Origin: Brevundimonas sp.
GTDB lineage: Bacteria; Pseudomonadota; Alphaproteobacteria; Caulobacterales; Caulobacteraceae
Direction: 5' to 3'
NCBI GenBank assembly: GCA_012270135.1
Contig: JAAXIW010000251.1
Location: forward strand, 1,626 to 28,932
DNA length: 27,307 nt
Shown here piece after piece: positions 14,914-23,006 of the stretch. Positions within the stretch are counted from its first letter, which is position 1. Each line of letters opens with the position of its first letter. The position numbers and the translations under genes were made by a program. The notes beneath the pieces were generated by a model. The model worked only from the letters and a program-made list of their open reading frames with translations, did not search any database and was not told the DNA's origin.

Positions 14914-16216
14914 CCGGCGCCGGCGCGCGGCGCGGCGCGACCCGCCAGATGGTGTTGGACAGGTCGTCGGCCACCAGCAGGATACGGCGCTCCGGATCGA
15001 ACAGGACCCCGACCGGACGGCCCCGCGCCTGACCGTCATCGGTCAGGAAGCCGGTGACGAAATCGACCGGCTGGCCATTGGGGCGTCCGCCCGCGAAGGG
15101 CACCCAGACGACCTTGTAGCCGGCCAGATCCTTGCGGTTCCAGCTGCCGTGCTCGCCGATGAAGGCGCCTTGGGAGAAGGAGCCGCCGAACCCGCCGTCC
15201 CGGGCGAACGACAGGCCGAGCGCGGCCACATGGGAGCCGAGGGCGTAGTCGGGCATGATCGCCCTGGCCACCATATCGGGCTTCCGTGGCCGGACACGCG
15301 GATCGACCTTCCCCCAGTAGCTGTACGGCCAGCCATAGAAGGCGCCCTCGCGGACCGAGGTCAGGTAGTCGGGCGAGGCCTGCGGCCCGATCTCGTCGCG
15401 CTCGTTGACCACGGCCCACAGGGCGCTGGTCTGAGGCTCGATGGCGAGGGCGGTGGGATTGCGCAGCCCGCGGGCGACCGTGCGTCGGGCGCCGGTCTCG
15501 CGGTCGATGGCCCAGACCACCGCCCGCTCCTCCTCCACCGCCATGCCGCGCTCCCCGACATTGCTGTTCGAGCCGATGCCGACATAGAGCGTCTGGCCAT
15601 CGGCGCTGGCGGTCATCGCCTTGGTCCAGTGATGGTTGATCGCCGACGGAAGCTTCGTCACCTCCTGCCCCGGCGCCGTGATGCGGGTCTGGCCGGACTG
15701 GTAGATGAAGCGGAGCACGGCGTCCTGATTGGCGACATAGACATAGCCGTCGACGAAGGCGAGGCCGTAGGGGGCGTCCAGATTGTCGATGAAGACGGTG
15801 CGCACCTCGGGGCGGCCGTCGTTGTCCGCATCGCGCAGCAGGGTGATGCGATCGCCGCTGTCGACCTGGGTGTTGCCCTGCTTCTTGATGATGCCCGCGA
15901 TGACATCCTTGGGTCGCAGCGCCGGGGCGTTGCCGCCGCGTCCTTCCGCCACGAGAATGTCGCCGTTAGGCAGGACCAGCATCTGACGCGGAATCCGCAG
16001 GTCGGTGGCCATGGGGGTGACCGTGAAGCCATCCGGCACGGTCGGAACCTCGTCGCCCCAGCCGACCGGTTTGGCGATCTTCATCGAGGGAACGAGCGTT
16101 TCCCGGATGTCGGGGATCTCGGGCGAGGGTCCGGTCTGGCGCAGGTCGCTGTCGTTTCCGCAGGCGGCGAGGGTCAGGGCGAGGGCGGCGGCCCCGATCG
16201 GAACGCGGCGGGGCAG
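14897..16216 (-). CDS. Lipoprotein, PQQ-dependent sugar/L-sorbosone dehydrogenase-like beta-propeller; unusual start
   Basis: Periplasmic six-bladed propeller of the soluble glucose / L-sorbosone dehydrogenase family. PDGFTVTPMATDLRIPRQML, LPNGDILVAEGRGG, LDAPYGLAFVDGYVYVAN, INHHWTKAMTASADGQTLYV, ARGLRNPTALAIEPQTSALW and GEHGSWNRKDLAGYKVVWVP are characteristic. A lipoprotein signal (VPIGAAALALTLAACGND) precedes the domain. In frame there is no ATG, GTG or TTG near the signal peptide. A CTG at 16216 (LPRRVPIG...) sits 8 bases after GGGAG and gives a normal signal, so CTG is proposed as the start. It overlaps the DUF2231 gene by 43 bases, suggesting coupling. The substrate is unknown; a role in pectin use is only suggested by position. 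Confidence 0.78.
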   Translation of the reverse strand: MPRRVPIGAAALALTLAACGNDSDLRQTGPSPEIPDIRETLVPSMKIAKPVGWGDEVPTVPDGFTVTPMATDLRIPRQMLVLPNGDILVAEGRGGNAPALRPKDVIAGIIKKQGNTQVDSGDRITLLRDADNDGRPEVRTVFIDNLDAPYGLAFVDGYVYVANQDAVLRFIYQSGQTRITAPGQEVTKLPSAINHHWTKAMTASADGQTLYVGIGSNSNVGERGMAVEEERAVVWAIDRETGARRTVARGLRNPTALAIEPQTSALWAVVNERDEIGPQASPDYLTSVREGAFYGWPYSYWGKVDPRVRPRKPDMVARAIMPDYALGSHVAALGLSFARDGGFGGSFSQGAFIGEHGSWNRKDLAGYKVVWVPFAGGRPNGQPVDFVTGFLTDDGQARGRPVGVLFDPERRILLVADDLSNTIWRVAPRRAPAPARPPS

Positions 16217-16650
16217 CTTGCGATCTCCCGGTCCCCGCGATTGCTGAATCCGAGGAGCCCGGTGGCGAGGGCCAGCAGGGCGCAGAGGATCGACAGGACG
16301 AGGCCGAACGTCTCGACCGAACTCCAGCCGTCCTGGCTGTGCTTGAAGATGTTGATCAGGCCGAGGATCCACATGACGGCGAGGAGGCCGGCGTAGATTC
16401 CCCGCCGTATCCGCTCCGCTCCACGCCAGCCGAGCACCAGCGAGATCAGCGCCCAGGCGAGGACCAGGCCGCCGAAGAGCAGCGCGCCGCTGATCAGCCA
16501 TGCCGAGAAATTGGTCCACTGGAGTTCGGCCGTCCGCAGGTAGGCGATGTCGGTCACGACGGCGCTGCTGAACAGCGCGATCGGGAAAGCCAGCAGAATC
16601 GCGTGCACGGGGTGCGGCGCACTCCCGGTCGTCAGTCTCCAGTCCGGCAT
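16174..16650 (-). CDS. DUF2231-family inner-membrane protein
   Basis: 158-residue protein with four membrane segments: HPVHAILLAFPIALFSSAVV, LISGALLFGGLVLAWALI, IYAGLLAVMWILGLINIF and TFGLVLSILCALLALATGLL. The N-terminal HPVHAIL...FPI motif and SAVVTDIAYL are hallmarks of DUF2231. The function is unknown; members are often found beside sorbosone-dehydrogenase-like genes, as here. ATG 16650 was chosen because GGGAGG precedes it by 7 bases. The 112-base gap to lacI has no operator match that I can see. Confidence 0.85.
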   Translation of the reverse strand: MPDWRLTTGSAPHPVHAILLAFPIALFSSAVVTDIAYLRTAELQWTNFSAWLISGALLFGGLVLAWALISLVLGWRGAERIRRGIYAGLLAVMWILGLINIFKHSQDGWSSVETFGLVLSILCALLALATGLLGFSNRGDREIASCPAAFRSGPPPSP

Positions 16651-16762
16651 TCCATCGCCTCCCTCTGCGTGATCCGCGTCCCCCAAGACCCAATTCACCG
16701 GCCGGCGATTGGTTCATTCAGGCTTTGCGGGGATGGCGCCGGGGCGTCCTCCGCGGCCGGGT

Positions 16763-17803
16763 CTAGGGGGGCGTGGCGGTCGAATCCCGCACCACCAGCG
16801 AGGGGTCGACCTCGGGCTGGACGAGGGTCGCGGGATCCATCCCCCGGCTGCGGGCGGTGAGCTTTTCGGCCGCCATACGGCCCATGTCGCGGATCGGAAG
16901 GCGGACGGTGGTCAGGTTGGGCCAGACCCGCGAGGCCATGGGCAGGTCGTCGAAGCCGACGATCGACAGGTCGCGCGGCACGTCGAGGCCGGCGTCGCGG
17001 GCGGCCTTCATCACCCCGATGGCCATTTCGTCGTTGCCGGCGAAGATGGCGGTCGGCGGCTCGGCCATCGACAACAGGCTGTGCGCCGCCTCGACGCCCG
17101 ACTCGAAAGTGTAGGCCCCCTGGCGCACATAGCGGTCGTCGAGGGTCAGCCCGTGCTCGCCCAGGCCCTGGCGAAAGCCCTGGCCCCGTTCGTGCGATGA
17201 GCGGAAGGTGTCGGGCCCCGAGATGAAGGCGACGCGGCGGTGGCCGAGTTCAGCCAGATGGCGCGCCGCTTGGGCCGCGCCGCGGCTGTCATGGGTGACG
17301 ACCATGCAGGCCGCCTCGTCGAGCGAGACCGAGGCGATCCGCACATAGGGGCAGTCCGCCTCCTTCAGGATGGCCACGACCCGGTCGTCCTCGGACACCG
17401 ACGGCGGCATGACCACGCCGAACAGCTTCTGCCGCACGATGAAGGCGCGGACGTCCGTCAGGAAGTTGTCGGCGGCGCGGTTGCACGGGTGCACCACCAG
17501 CTCGAGGCCCGAGCCGCGCACGGCGTCCAGCACCCCCTGCTGCATGTTGACGACGTAGTTCGGGCTGGGGTTGTCGTAGATCATCCCGACCAGGAAGGAG
17601 CGTCGGAAGGCGAGGCCGCGCGCCTGCGGATCGGGGGTGAAGCCATGCTCGGCGATGATCGCCTCGACGCGCTTGCGCGTCTCTTCCCTGACGAAGGGCG
17701 AGTTGTTGATGACCCGCGAGACGGTCTTCTTCGACACCTCGGCGAGGCGGGCGATGTCGTTGATGGTGGCCGGCTTGCCGCCGGCCCGGCGAGGTTCATT
17801 CAC
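16763..17803 (-). CDS. LacI-family transcriptional regulator, candidate regulator of the pectin locus
   Basis: 346 residues. The N-terminal helix-turn-helix and hinge (TINDIARLAEVSKKTVSRVI, residues 13-32) is followed by FVREETRKRVEAIIAEHGF, then a periplasmic-binding-protein-like effector domain: FLVGMIYDNPSPNYV, GHRRVAFISGPDTFRSSHER, PTAIFAGNDEMAIGVMKAA and DLSIVGFDDLPMASRVWP. LacI proteins bind near-palindromes centred on CG, which fits the ACCGGT-centred sites found at three promoter regions here. The ligand is probably a pectin breakdown intermediate such as KDG, by analogy with other uronate regulators; this is not visible in the sequence. It lies 77 bases after a pectate lyase gene on the same strand, so it may be co-transcribed and autoregulated. 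Confidence 0.92.
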   Translation of the reverse strand: MNEPRRAGGKPATINDIARLAEVSKKTVSRVINNSPFVREETRKRVEAIIAEHGFTPDPQARGLAFRRSFLVGMIYDNPSPNYVVNMQQGVLDAVRGSGLELVVHPCNRAADNFLTDVRAFIVRQKLFGVVMPPSVSEDDRVVAILKEADCPYVRIASVSLDEAACMVVTHDSRGAAQAARHLAELGHRRVAFISGPDTFRSSHERGQGFRQGLGEHGLTLDDRYVRQGAYTFESGVEAAHSLLSMAEPPTAIFAGNDEMAIGVMKAARDAGLDVPRDLSIVGFDDLPMASRVWPNLTTVRLPIRDMGRMAAEKLTARSRGMDPATLVQPEVDPSLVVRDSTATPP

Positions 17804-17880
17804 GCTGAGTCTCTCTGGCCGAACACCGTCTTAGGACAAAAACCCGGGCTTGTGCATTCCCCCTCGTTCGCGTCCGCCGA

Positions 17881-19248
17881 TCAGGTGCCCCGGCGCCGGG
17901 CGGGACGGTCCAGCACCTCGTCCCGCAACGGGGTCATGAAGCGCAGATCCCAGTCGTCGGCGTTGAAGGGCTTGCGGGTCGCCTCGACGACGGGCGGATA
18001 GCCCCCGACCTCGCGCTCGTGGTCGATGATCTCGCCGCGGCCTTCGGCGACTTCGGCGATCAGCAGGACGTCGCGCATGTCGCGGTCCCACGGCCGGGCG
18101 CCGACCTGCGACAGAACCGAGACCTGGACCTGTTCGGCGGGGATGGGCGCGAGACCCTCCCACCAGACCGGCGGGCGGCGCGTCTCGATGATCCGGGCCG
18201 GAGCGGTGGTGTAGCGGCCGAACATGCGCAGCGGCTCGCCGACCTGATCCACGGCGATGTTGTCACGGCCGTAGTATTCCACATCGCCCGCCCCGCCGAT
18301 CATCATGAAGGCGAGACGGTCAGTCGGAGTCGAGGGTCCGGCCCGCAGGACGTTGCCGACGACGGTCATCTTGCCGACCTCGAACGGGACGGTCCCCCAC
18401 TCTTCCGGCGCCAGGTTGTAGTGGATGGCGCGGGGCCCCGGATTGTAGATCAGGTTGTTGGCGATGACGCCATGGACGCCGCCCTTGAACAGCGGGCTGC
18501 GCTCGTAGTTGTGGGCGTAGAGATTGCCGACGATCAGCAGGTTGGTGACGTTGTCGTGGATCAGCGAGCCCTTGGAGTGCTCGCCTTTCGAATGGGTCGA
18601 ATAGGCCAGGCTTTCGCCGACCAGATTGTTGGAGAAGGTGATGTCGTGGCTGGTGCCGGCGCGCCATTCCTCGGGCGTCGAGCCGGTGAAGCGCGGGCCG
18701 GAGGCGGACAGGTTCTCGTCGGTGGCCCAGGTCAGGCTGCAGTGGTCGATGATGACGTTGTGGGCGCCCACGGTAGCGATGCCGTCCTCGTCCCAGCCGC
18801 TCATCCACTCGCCTTCCGCCGAGCCGGGGCGGATGCGGATGTGCTGGACGATGACGGCGTGGGCGCTGATGTCGATGCCGCCGCGGATCAGGGTGATGCC
18901 TGGCGACGGCGCGGTCTGGCCGGCGATGGTGATGAAGGGGTTGCGCAGGCGCAGGGTCTGCTTGCCGAGGTCAATGACGCCGCCGACCTCGAAGACCACG
19001 ATGCGCGGGCCGTCGGCCTCGATGGCTGCGCGCAGGGAACCGGGCCCCTCGCTGTCCAGATTGGTGACGCGGATGATCTGGCCGCCGCGACCGCCGGGTG
19101 TGCGGGAGGCCCAGCCGAGCGCGCCGGGGAAGGCCGGCAGGGCCGCCTCGGCAGCGGCCGGCGACGGGGTCTGGGCGGCGACGGCGGCCGGCCCCGTCCA
19201 CGGCAGGACGAGGGCGGCGGCGACGACGGCGATACGGGCGAGGGTCAT
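17881..19248 (-). CDS. Secreted PL1-type pectate lyase, second paralogue
   Basis: 455 residues with a signal peptide (IAVVAAALVLPWTGPAAVAA). The same opening coils as the first lyase are present: FPGALGWASRTPGGRGGQII, GPGSLRAAIEADGPRIVVFE and ITIAGQTAPSPGI. IIDHCSLTWATDENLSASG is the metal-site coil. The later part differs: ITFSNNLVGESLAYSTHSKG, IVGNLYAHNYERSPLFKGGV and GVIANNLIYNPGPRAIHYNL. It lacks the Asp-rich C-terminal motif of the first lyase, so the two probably differ in location or preferred substrate. An operator lies 81 bases upstream (19329-19342) in the region shared with the TRAP operon. Confidence 0.9.
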   Translation of the reverse strand: MTLARIAVVAAALVLPWTGPAAVAAQTPSPAAAEAALPAFPGALGWASRTPGGRGGQIIRVTNLDSEGPGSLRAAIEADGPRIVVFEVGGVIDLGKQTLRLRNPFITIAGQTAPSPGITLIRGGIDISAHAVIVQHIRIRPGSAEGEWMSGWDEDGIATVGAHNVIIDHCSLTWATDENLSASGPRFTGSTPEEWRAGTSHDITFSNNLVGESLAYSTHSKGEHSKGSLIHDNVTNLLIVGNLYAHNYERSPLFKGGVHGVIANNLIYNPGPRAIHYNLAPEEWGTVPFEVGKMTVVGNVLRAGPSTPTDRLAFMMIGGAGDVEYYGRDNIAVDQVGEPLRMFGRYTTAPARIIETRRPPVWWEGLAPIPAEQVQVSVLSQVGARPWDRDMRDVLLIAEVAEGRGEIIDHEREVGGYPPVVEATRKPFNADDWDLRFMTPLRDEVLDRPARRRGT

Positions 19249-19328
19249 GTTTCCATCCTGTCACAGGGTCGCCTGTGGCCGCGACCTTCATCAAGAGCGT
19301 CGCCGCGAGGGCGTCGCCGGATTCAAAT

Positions 19329-19342
19329 TGACACCGGTTTCC
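19329..19342. promoter_or_regulatory. LacI-type operator between pectate lyase 2 and the TRAP/kdgK operon
   Basis: TGACACCGGTTTCC, with the left half and centre identical to the other sites. It is 81 bases from the lyase start (minus strand) and 36 bases before the FAH-family gene start (plus strand), so it can serve both divergent units. Confidence 0.65.
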
Positions 19343-19377
19343 TTCCTGCGCAATGTCTGCCGCAACAGGGAGGCGGC

Positions 19378-20190
19378 GTGAGCCACGCACACGACAATTC
19401 AAGCGGTTCGCCGATCGCGCGGGCCTTCGTGGACGCGCGGCGGACCGGCCGGGCGTTGACGGCCTATCCGGGCGCCGCGCCGGGATCGCTGGAGGCCGCC
19501 TACGCCATCCAGGACGACGCCGTCGCCGCCTGGCCCGACCGAATCGCCGGCTGGAAACTGGGACGGATCAACGCGCCGCACGACACCCGCTTCGGGGCGG
19601 GTCGTCTGGCCGGGCCGATCTTTTCGCGCGCCGTCTGGACGGCCGGGACCGTTCCCACCCGGTTCAATGTGATCGACGGCGGATTCGCGGCCGTCGAGGC
19701 GGAATATGTGCTGGAGGTCGGCGAGACCGCGCCGGACCGCGACGACTGGACCGCCGTCGGCGCGGCTTCGCTGGTCGCCCGCGTCTTCACCGGCGTCGAG
19801 ATCGCCGGCAGCCCGTTCGCCGGCATCAACGACCATGGCCCGGCGGTCACCGCCTCGGACTTCGGCAACAACGCCGGCCTGATCCTGGGCGCTGAAATCG
19901 GCGGATGGCGCGACCGTCTGCCCGGTCTGACCTGCGCGATGAGCATCGACGGCGCCGTCGTCGGCCGGGGCGGGGCGGCGTCCATCCCGGGCGGCCCGCT
20001 CGATTCGCTCGCCTTCCTGCTCAACCTGTTGCACCGTCGCGGGCGGCGACTGGAGGCGGGGCAGCTGGTCTCCACCGGCGCGGCCACCGGCGTGCACGAC
20101 ATCGTCGCGGGGCAGCGGGCGGTCGCGGATTTCGGCGAGGACGGCTGCATAGAGTGCCTCGCGGTCGCCGCCACGGGAGAAGCGATGTGA
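19378..20190 (+). CDS. 2-keto-4-pentenoate hydratase-like protein (fumarylacetoacetase superfamily)
   Basis: 270 residues. YAIQDDAVAAWPDRIAGWKL near residue 40, FAAVEAEYVLEVGETAP with the acidic metal-binding pattern, and GVEIAGSPFAGINDHGPAVT followed by FGNNAGLILG match the MhpD-like hydratase/decarboxylase branch. Such enzymes act on 2-keto acids with a divalent metal. It is the first gene of an operon with a TRAP transporter and KDG kinase, so it may process a 2-keto-3-deoxy sugar acid or side product, but no such step is established for pectin use. Start GTG 19378 with GGAGG 4 bases upstream. The stop overlaps the next gene (GTGA, 20187-20190). Confidence 0.8.
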   Translation: MSHAHDNSSGSPIARAFVDARRTGRALTAYPGAAPGSLEAAYAIQDDAVAAWPDRIAGWKLGRINAPHDTRFGAGRLAGPIFSRAVWTAGTVPTRFNVIDGGFAAVEAEYVLEVGETAPDRDDWTAVGAASLVARVFTGVEIAGSPFAGINDHGPAVTASDFGNNAGLILGAEIGGWRDRLPGLTCAMSIDGAVVGRGGAASIPGGPLDSLAFLLNLLHRRGRRLEAGQLVSTGAATGVHDIVAGQRAVADFGEDGCIECLAVAATGEAM

Positions 20191-21173
20191 GCCTGACGCG
20201 CAGAGCCCTCGGACTGACCGGCCTCGCGGGGCTCGCGGCCTGCGCGCCCCGCCCGGCGTCCGGCGGGCGGACGGTGTTCAAGGCGGTCGACGTCCATCCC
20301 GGCGACTTCCCGACGGTGACGGCGGTCAAATGGATGGGCGAGGAACTCGGTCGACTGACCGACGGCCGCCTCGGCGTCCGCCAGTTTCCATCCGGCCAGC
20401 TCGGTTCGGAGGACGACTCGATCGGCCTCGCCCGCTTCGGGGCCGTGGACATGTGCCGGGTCGCGGTCGCGGCCCTGAACAACGCCTTTCCGGAAACCCG
20501 TCTGCTGGCCCTGCCCTACGTCTATCGCGACGTGGCCCACGTCCGCGCCGTGGTCGACGGAGAGATCGGCACCGAATTGCTGAACGTATTCGAGCATCGC
20601 GGCCTGGTCGGCCTCGCCTATTACGACGCGGCCCCCCGCTGCATGTACAACGTCCGCCGCGCGGTCGCCGAGCCAGGCCAGCTGCGCGGGCTGAAAATGC
20701 GCGCGCCGCAGTCGGACATCTTCCTCGATACGATCCGCGCCATGGGGGCCAATCCGACGCCGCTGTCCTTCGGGGCCGTGTTCTCGTCGCTGCAGACCCA
20801 CCTGATCGACGGGGCGGAGAACAACTGGCCCGCCTACCAGTCGAGCCGCCAGTACGAGGTGGCGAAATTCTGGAGCCAGACCGAGCACTCGTTCTCGCCG
20901 GACGCCCTGCTGATGTCGAAGTCGAGTTTCGACGCCCTGACCCCGGCCGACCGGGATCTGGTGCGCGACGTCGCGCGGCGGTCGGTGCAGGTGATGCGCG
21001 CGGACTGGGACAGGCGCGAAGCCGAAGCCCGCGCCGCTGTTCTCGCGGCCGGCGTTCAGGTGACCCAGGTCGACAAGGCCGCCTTCGCCGCCACCGTCCA
21101 ACCGGTGCTGGACAAGTATCTATCCGGGCCGCGCCTGCGCGCGCTCCACGAACGTATCGCAGCGGTCGCCTGA
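20187..21173 (+). CDS. dctP: TRAP transporter substrate-binding protein (DctP family), lipoprotein-like signal
   Basis: 328-residue periplasmic solute receptor. The N-terminus has arginines, then GLTGLAGLAACAP, which looks like a lipobox (LAAC). Family hallmarks are HPGDFPTVTAVKWMGEEL, VRQFPSGQLGSEDDSIGLAR and LLALPYVYRDVAHVRAVVDG. PRCMYNVRRAV and LRGLKMRAPQSDIFLDT hold the Arg that binds the substrate carboxylate, and IDGAENNWPAYQSSRQYEVA follows. Context suggests a uronate or unsaturated galacturonate ligand. Start GTG 20187, overlapping the previous stop, with GGGAG seven bases upstream. Confidence 0.92.
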   Translation: MSLTRRALGLTGLAGLAACAPRPASGGRTVFKAVDVHPGDFPTVTAVKWMGEELGRLTDGRLGVRQFPSGQLGSEDDSIGLARFGAVDMCRVAVAALNNAFPETRLLALPYVYRDVAHVRAVVDGEIGTELLNVFEHRGLVGLAYYDAAPRCMYNVRRAVAEPGQLRGLKMRAPQSDIFLDTIRAMGANPTPLSFGAVFSSLQTHLIDGAENNWPAYQSSRQYEVAKFWSQTEHSFSPDALLMSKSSFDALTPADRDLVRDVARRSVQVMRADWDRREAEARAAVLAAGVQVTQVDKAAFAATVQPVLDKYLSGPRLRALHERIAAVA

Positions 21174-21210
21174 ACGACCGCGCAAACCTCGGCGCTCAGG
21201 GAGGGCCCGA

Positions 21211-21723
21211 ATGTCTCAATCCCGACGCGGTCCCGTCCGCGCCCTCGACGCTCTGGCCAGCCTCGCCCTGGGCCTCGCCGGCGTCGCCTTGGTGGCGATG
21301 GCGCTTGTTCAGGCCTGGCAGGTCTTCGCCCGCTATGTGCTGAACGACAGCCCCGGCTGGACCGAGCCGCTGGCCCTGTTGCGGATGAGCTGCGCGGTCA
21401 TGTTCGGGGCCGCCGTGGCGGTGCGCCGCGAGACCCATTTCGCCTTCCAGACCTTTCGCGACGCCGCGCCCGGCCCGATGCGGTGGCTGCTCAAGTCGAT
21501 CTCCAGGTTGATCGCCGCCGCCTCCGGGGCGGGGCTGATGGCGCTGGGCGGGGTGCTGATGGTCGACGAATGGCCGGTGGCCATGGCCGGCGCGCCCCTG
21601 CCTTCCGGCCTGAAATTCGCCGGCCTGTGCATCGGAGGGGCGCTGATCCTGCTGTTCGCCGTCGAGCGGCTGGTGACCGGCGACTATCGCCCGCCCGAGA
21701 CGCCGACGAAGGCGGAGGATTGA
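21211..21723 (+). CDS. dctQ: TRAP transporter small membrane subunit (DctQ family)
   Basis: 170 residues with four membrane segments: ALDALASLALGLAGVALVAM, PLALLRMSCAVMFGAAVAV, LIAAASGAGLMALGGVLM and LKFAGLCIGGALILLFAVE. FARYVLNDSPGWTEPLALL is the DctQ signature around the first periplasmic loop. GGAGG lies six bases before ATG 21211. It is followed after two bases by dctM, its partner. Confidence 0.9.
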   Translation: MSQSRRGPVRALDALASLALGLAGVALVAMALVQAWQVFARYVLNDSPGWTEPLALLRMSCAVMFGAAVAVRRETHFAFQTFRDAAPGPMRWLLKSISRLIAAASGAGLMALGGVLMVDEWPVAMAGAPLPSGLKFAGLCIGGALILLFAVERLVTGDYRPPETPTKAED

Positions 21724-21725
21724 GC

Positions 21726-23006
21726 ATGGAATACATCATCCTCTTCGGCCTGCTGGCCATCCTGCTGGCCATCGGCGTGCCGGTCGCCTTCTCGCTGCTG
21801 GCGGCGACCCTGGCGACGGTGCTCTACCTGGCCCTGCCGCCGATCGTGGTGTTCCAGCAGATGGGGTCCGACATCACCTCGGTGGCCCTGCTGGCCATTC
21901 CGCTGTTCATCTTCACCGGCGAACTGATGATGAAGGGCGGACTGTCCGACCGGATGATCGCCCTCGCCTCCTCGATGGTCGGCCACGTGCGCGGCGGCCT
22001 GGGCCAGGTCACCGTGGTCGGCTCGACCCTGTTCGGCGGCGTTTCGGGCAGCGCCATCGCCGACGTCTCGGCCATCGGCGGCACCATGATCCCGCAGATG
22101 CAGAAGCGCGGCTATGAGAGCGACTATGCCGTCAATGTCACCATCTCGGCGGCGCTGGTGGCGCTGCTGGTGCCGCCGTCGCACAATATGATCCTGTATT
22201 CGGCCTCGGCCGGGGGCGGGGTGTCGATCTCGGACCTGTTCGCGGCGGGGATCATCCCGGCCCTGCTGCTGGCGTCGGTGCTGATGGTCACCTCCTATGT
22301 GGTGGCGCGGCGGCGCGGCTATGCGGCCGAGGCCTTCCCGGGACTGCGCGCCGTGGCGGTGCGTCTGGTCGCAGCCGTCCCGGGACTGCTGCTGGTCGGC
22401 ATCATCTTCACCGGCATCCGGCTGGGCGTGTTCACGGCGGTTGAGAGCGCCTCGATCGCCGTCGTCTACGCCACCGTGATCACGGGCCTGATCTACCGGC
22501 ACATGACGTGGAGCGCCTTCAAGGCGGCCTGTGTCGGCGCGGCGAGGACCTCGGGCATGGTGCTGTTCATCATCGGCTGCGCCGGGGCCTTCGGCTGGCT
22601 GATGGCCTATCTGCAGGTCCCGTCGATGATGGTCGAGATGCTGCAGACCCTGACCGACAATCCGATCCTGATCCTGCTGCTGATCAATGTCGTCCTGCTG
22701 TTTCTCGGCACCTTCATGGACATGGCGCCGCTGATCATCATCTGCACGCCGATCTTCCTGCCGGTGGCCAAGGCCTTCGACGTCGACCCGGTGCAGTTCG
22801 GCGTCATCCTGCTGCTCAATTGTGGCATCGGTCTGATCACGCCGGAGGTCTTATCTGTGCTGTTCGTCGGCAGCGCCATCGCCGGCGTTCCGATGACGCG
22901 GGCGCTGAAGACCATCTGGCCGTTCTGGCTGGCTTGCGCCGGCGTGCTGATGCTGGTCACCTTCATCCCGGCGCTTTCGCTGTGGCTGCCCTCGCTGATG
23001 AAATGA
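21726..23006 (+). CDS. dctM: TRAP transporter large membrane subunit (DctM family)
   Basis: 426-residue sodium-coupled transport subunit with about 11-12 membrane helices. MGSDITSVALLAIPLFIFTG, GGVSGSAIADVSAIGGTMIP (conserved Na-site hairpin), VTISAALVALLVPPSHNMIL and FLGTFMDMAPLIIICTPIFL match the family. Near the end the usual GL-TPPVG-LFV motif reads GLITPEVLSVLFVG, encoded with the codons TTA TCT that look out of place here (about 22841-22865). The ATG at 21726 follows the dctQ stop by two bases; the stop overlaps kdgK (ATGA). Confidence 0.92.
   Translation: MEYIILFGLLAILLAIGVPVAFSLLAATLATVLYLALPPIVVFQQMGSDITSVALLAIPLFIFTGELMMKGGLSDRMIALASSMVGHVRGGLGQVTVVGSTLFGGVSGSAIADVSAIGGTMIPQMQKRGYESDYAVNVTISAALVALLVPPSHNMILYSASAGGGVSISDLFAAGIIPALLLASVLMVTSYVVARRRGYAAEAFPGLRAVAVRLVAAVPGLLLVGIIFTGIRLGVFTAVESASIAVVYATVITGLIYRHMTWSAFKAACVGAARTSGMVLFIIGCAGAFGWLMAYLQVPSMMVEMLQTLTDNPILILLLINVVLLFLGTFMDMAPLIIICTPIFLPVAKAFDVDPVQFGVILLLNCGIGLITPEVLSVLFVGSAIAGVPMTRALKTIWPFWLACAGVLMLVTFIPALSLWLPSLMK

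Noticed and set aside
17830..17860. CCCGGG palindrome followed by TTTTT on the minus strand between lyase 2 and lacI, as a terminator
   Set aside because: The GC stem is only 3 bp per side with no loop, too weak to call a terminator.
18019..19377. Upstream extension of the FAH-family gene through the lyase region
   Set aside because: The plus frame is open far upstream, but that part is antisense to pectate lyase 2 and carries no homology. The GTG at 19378 with GGAGG is where the protein family begins.
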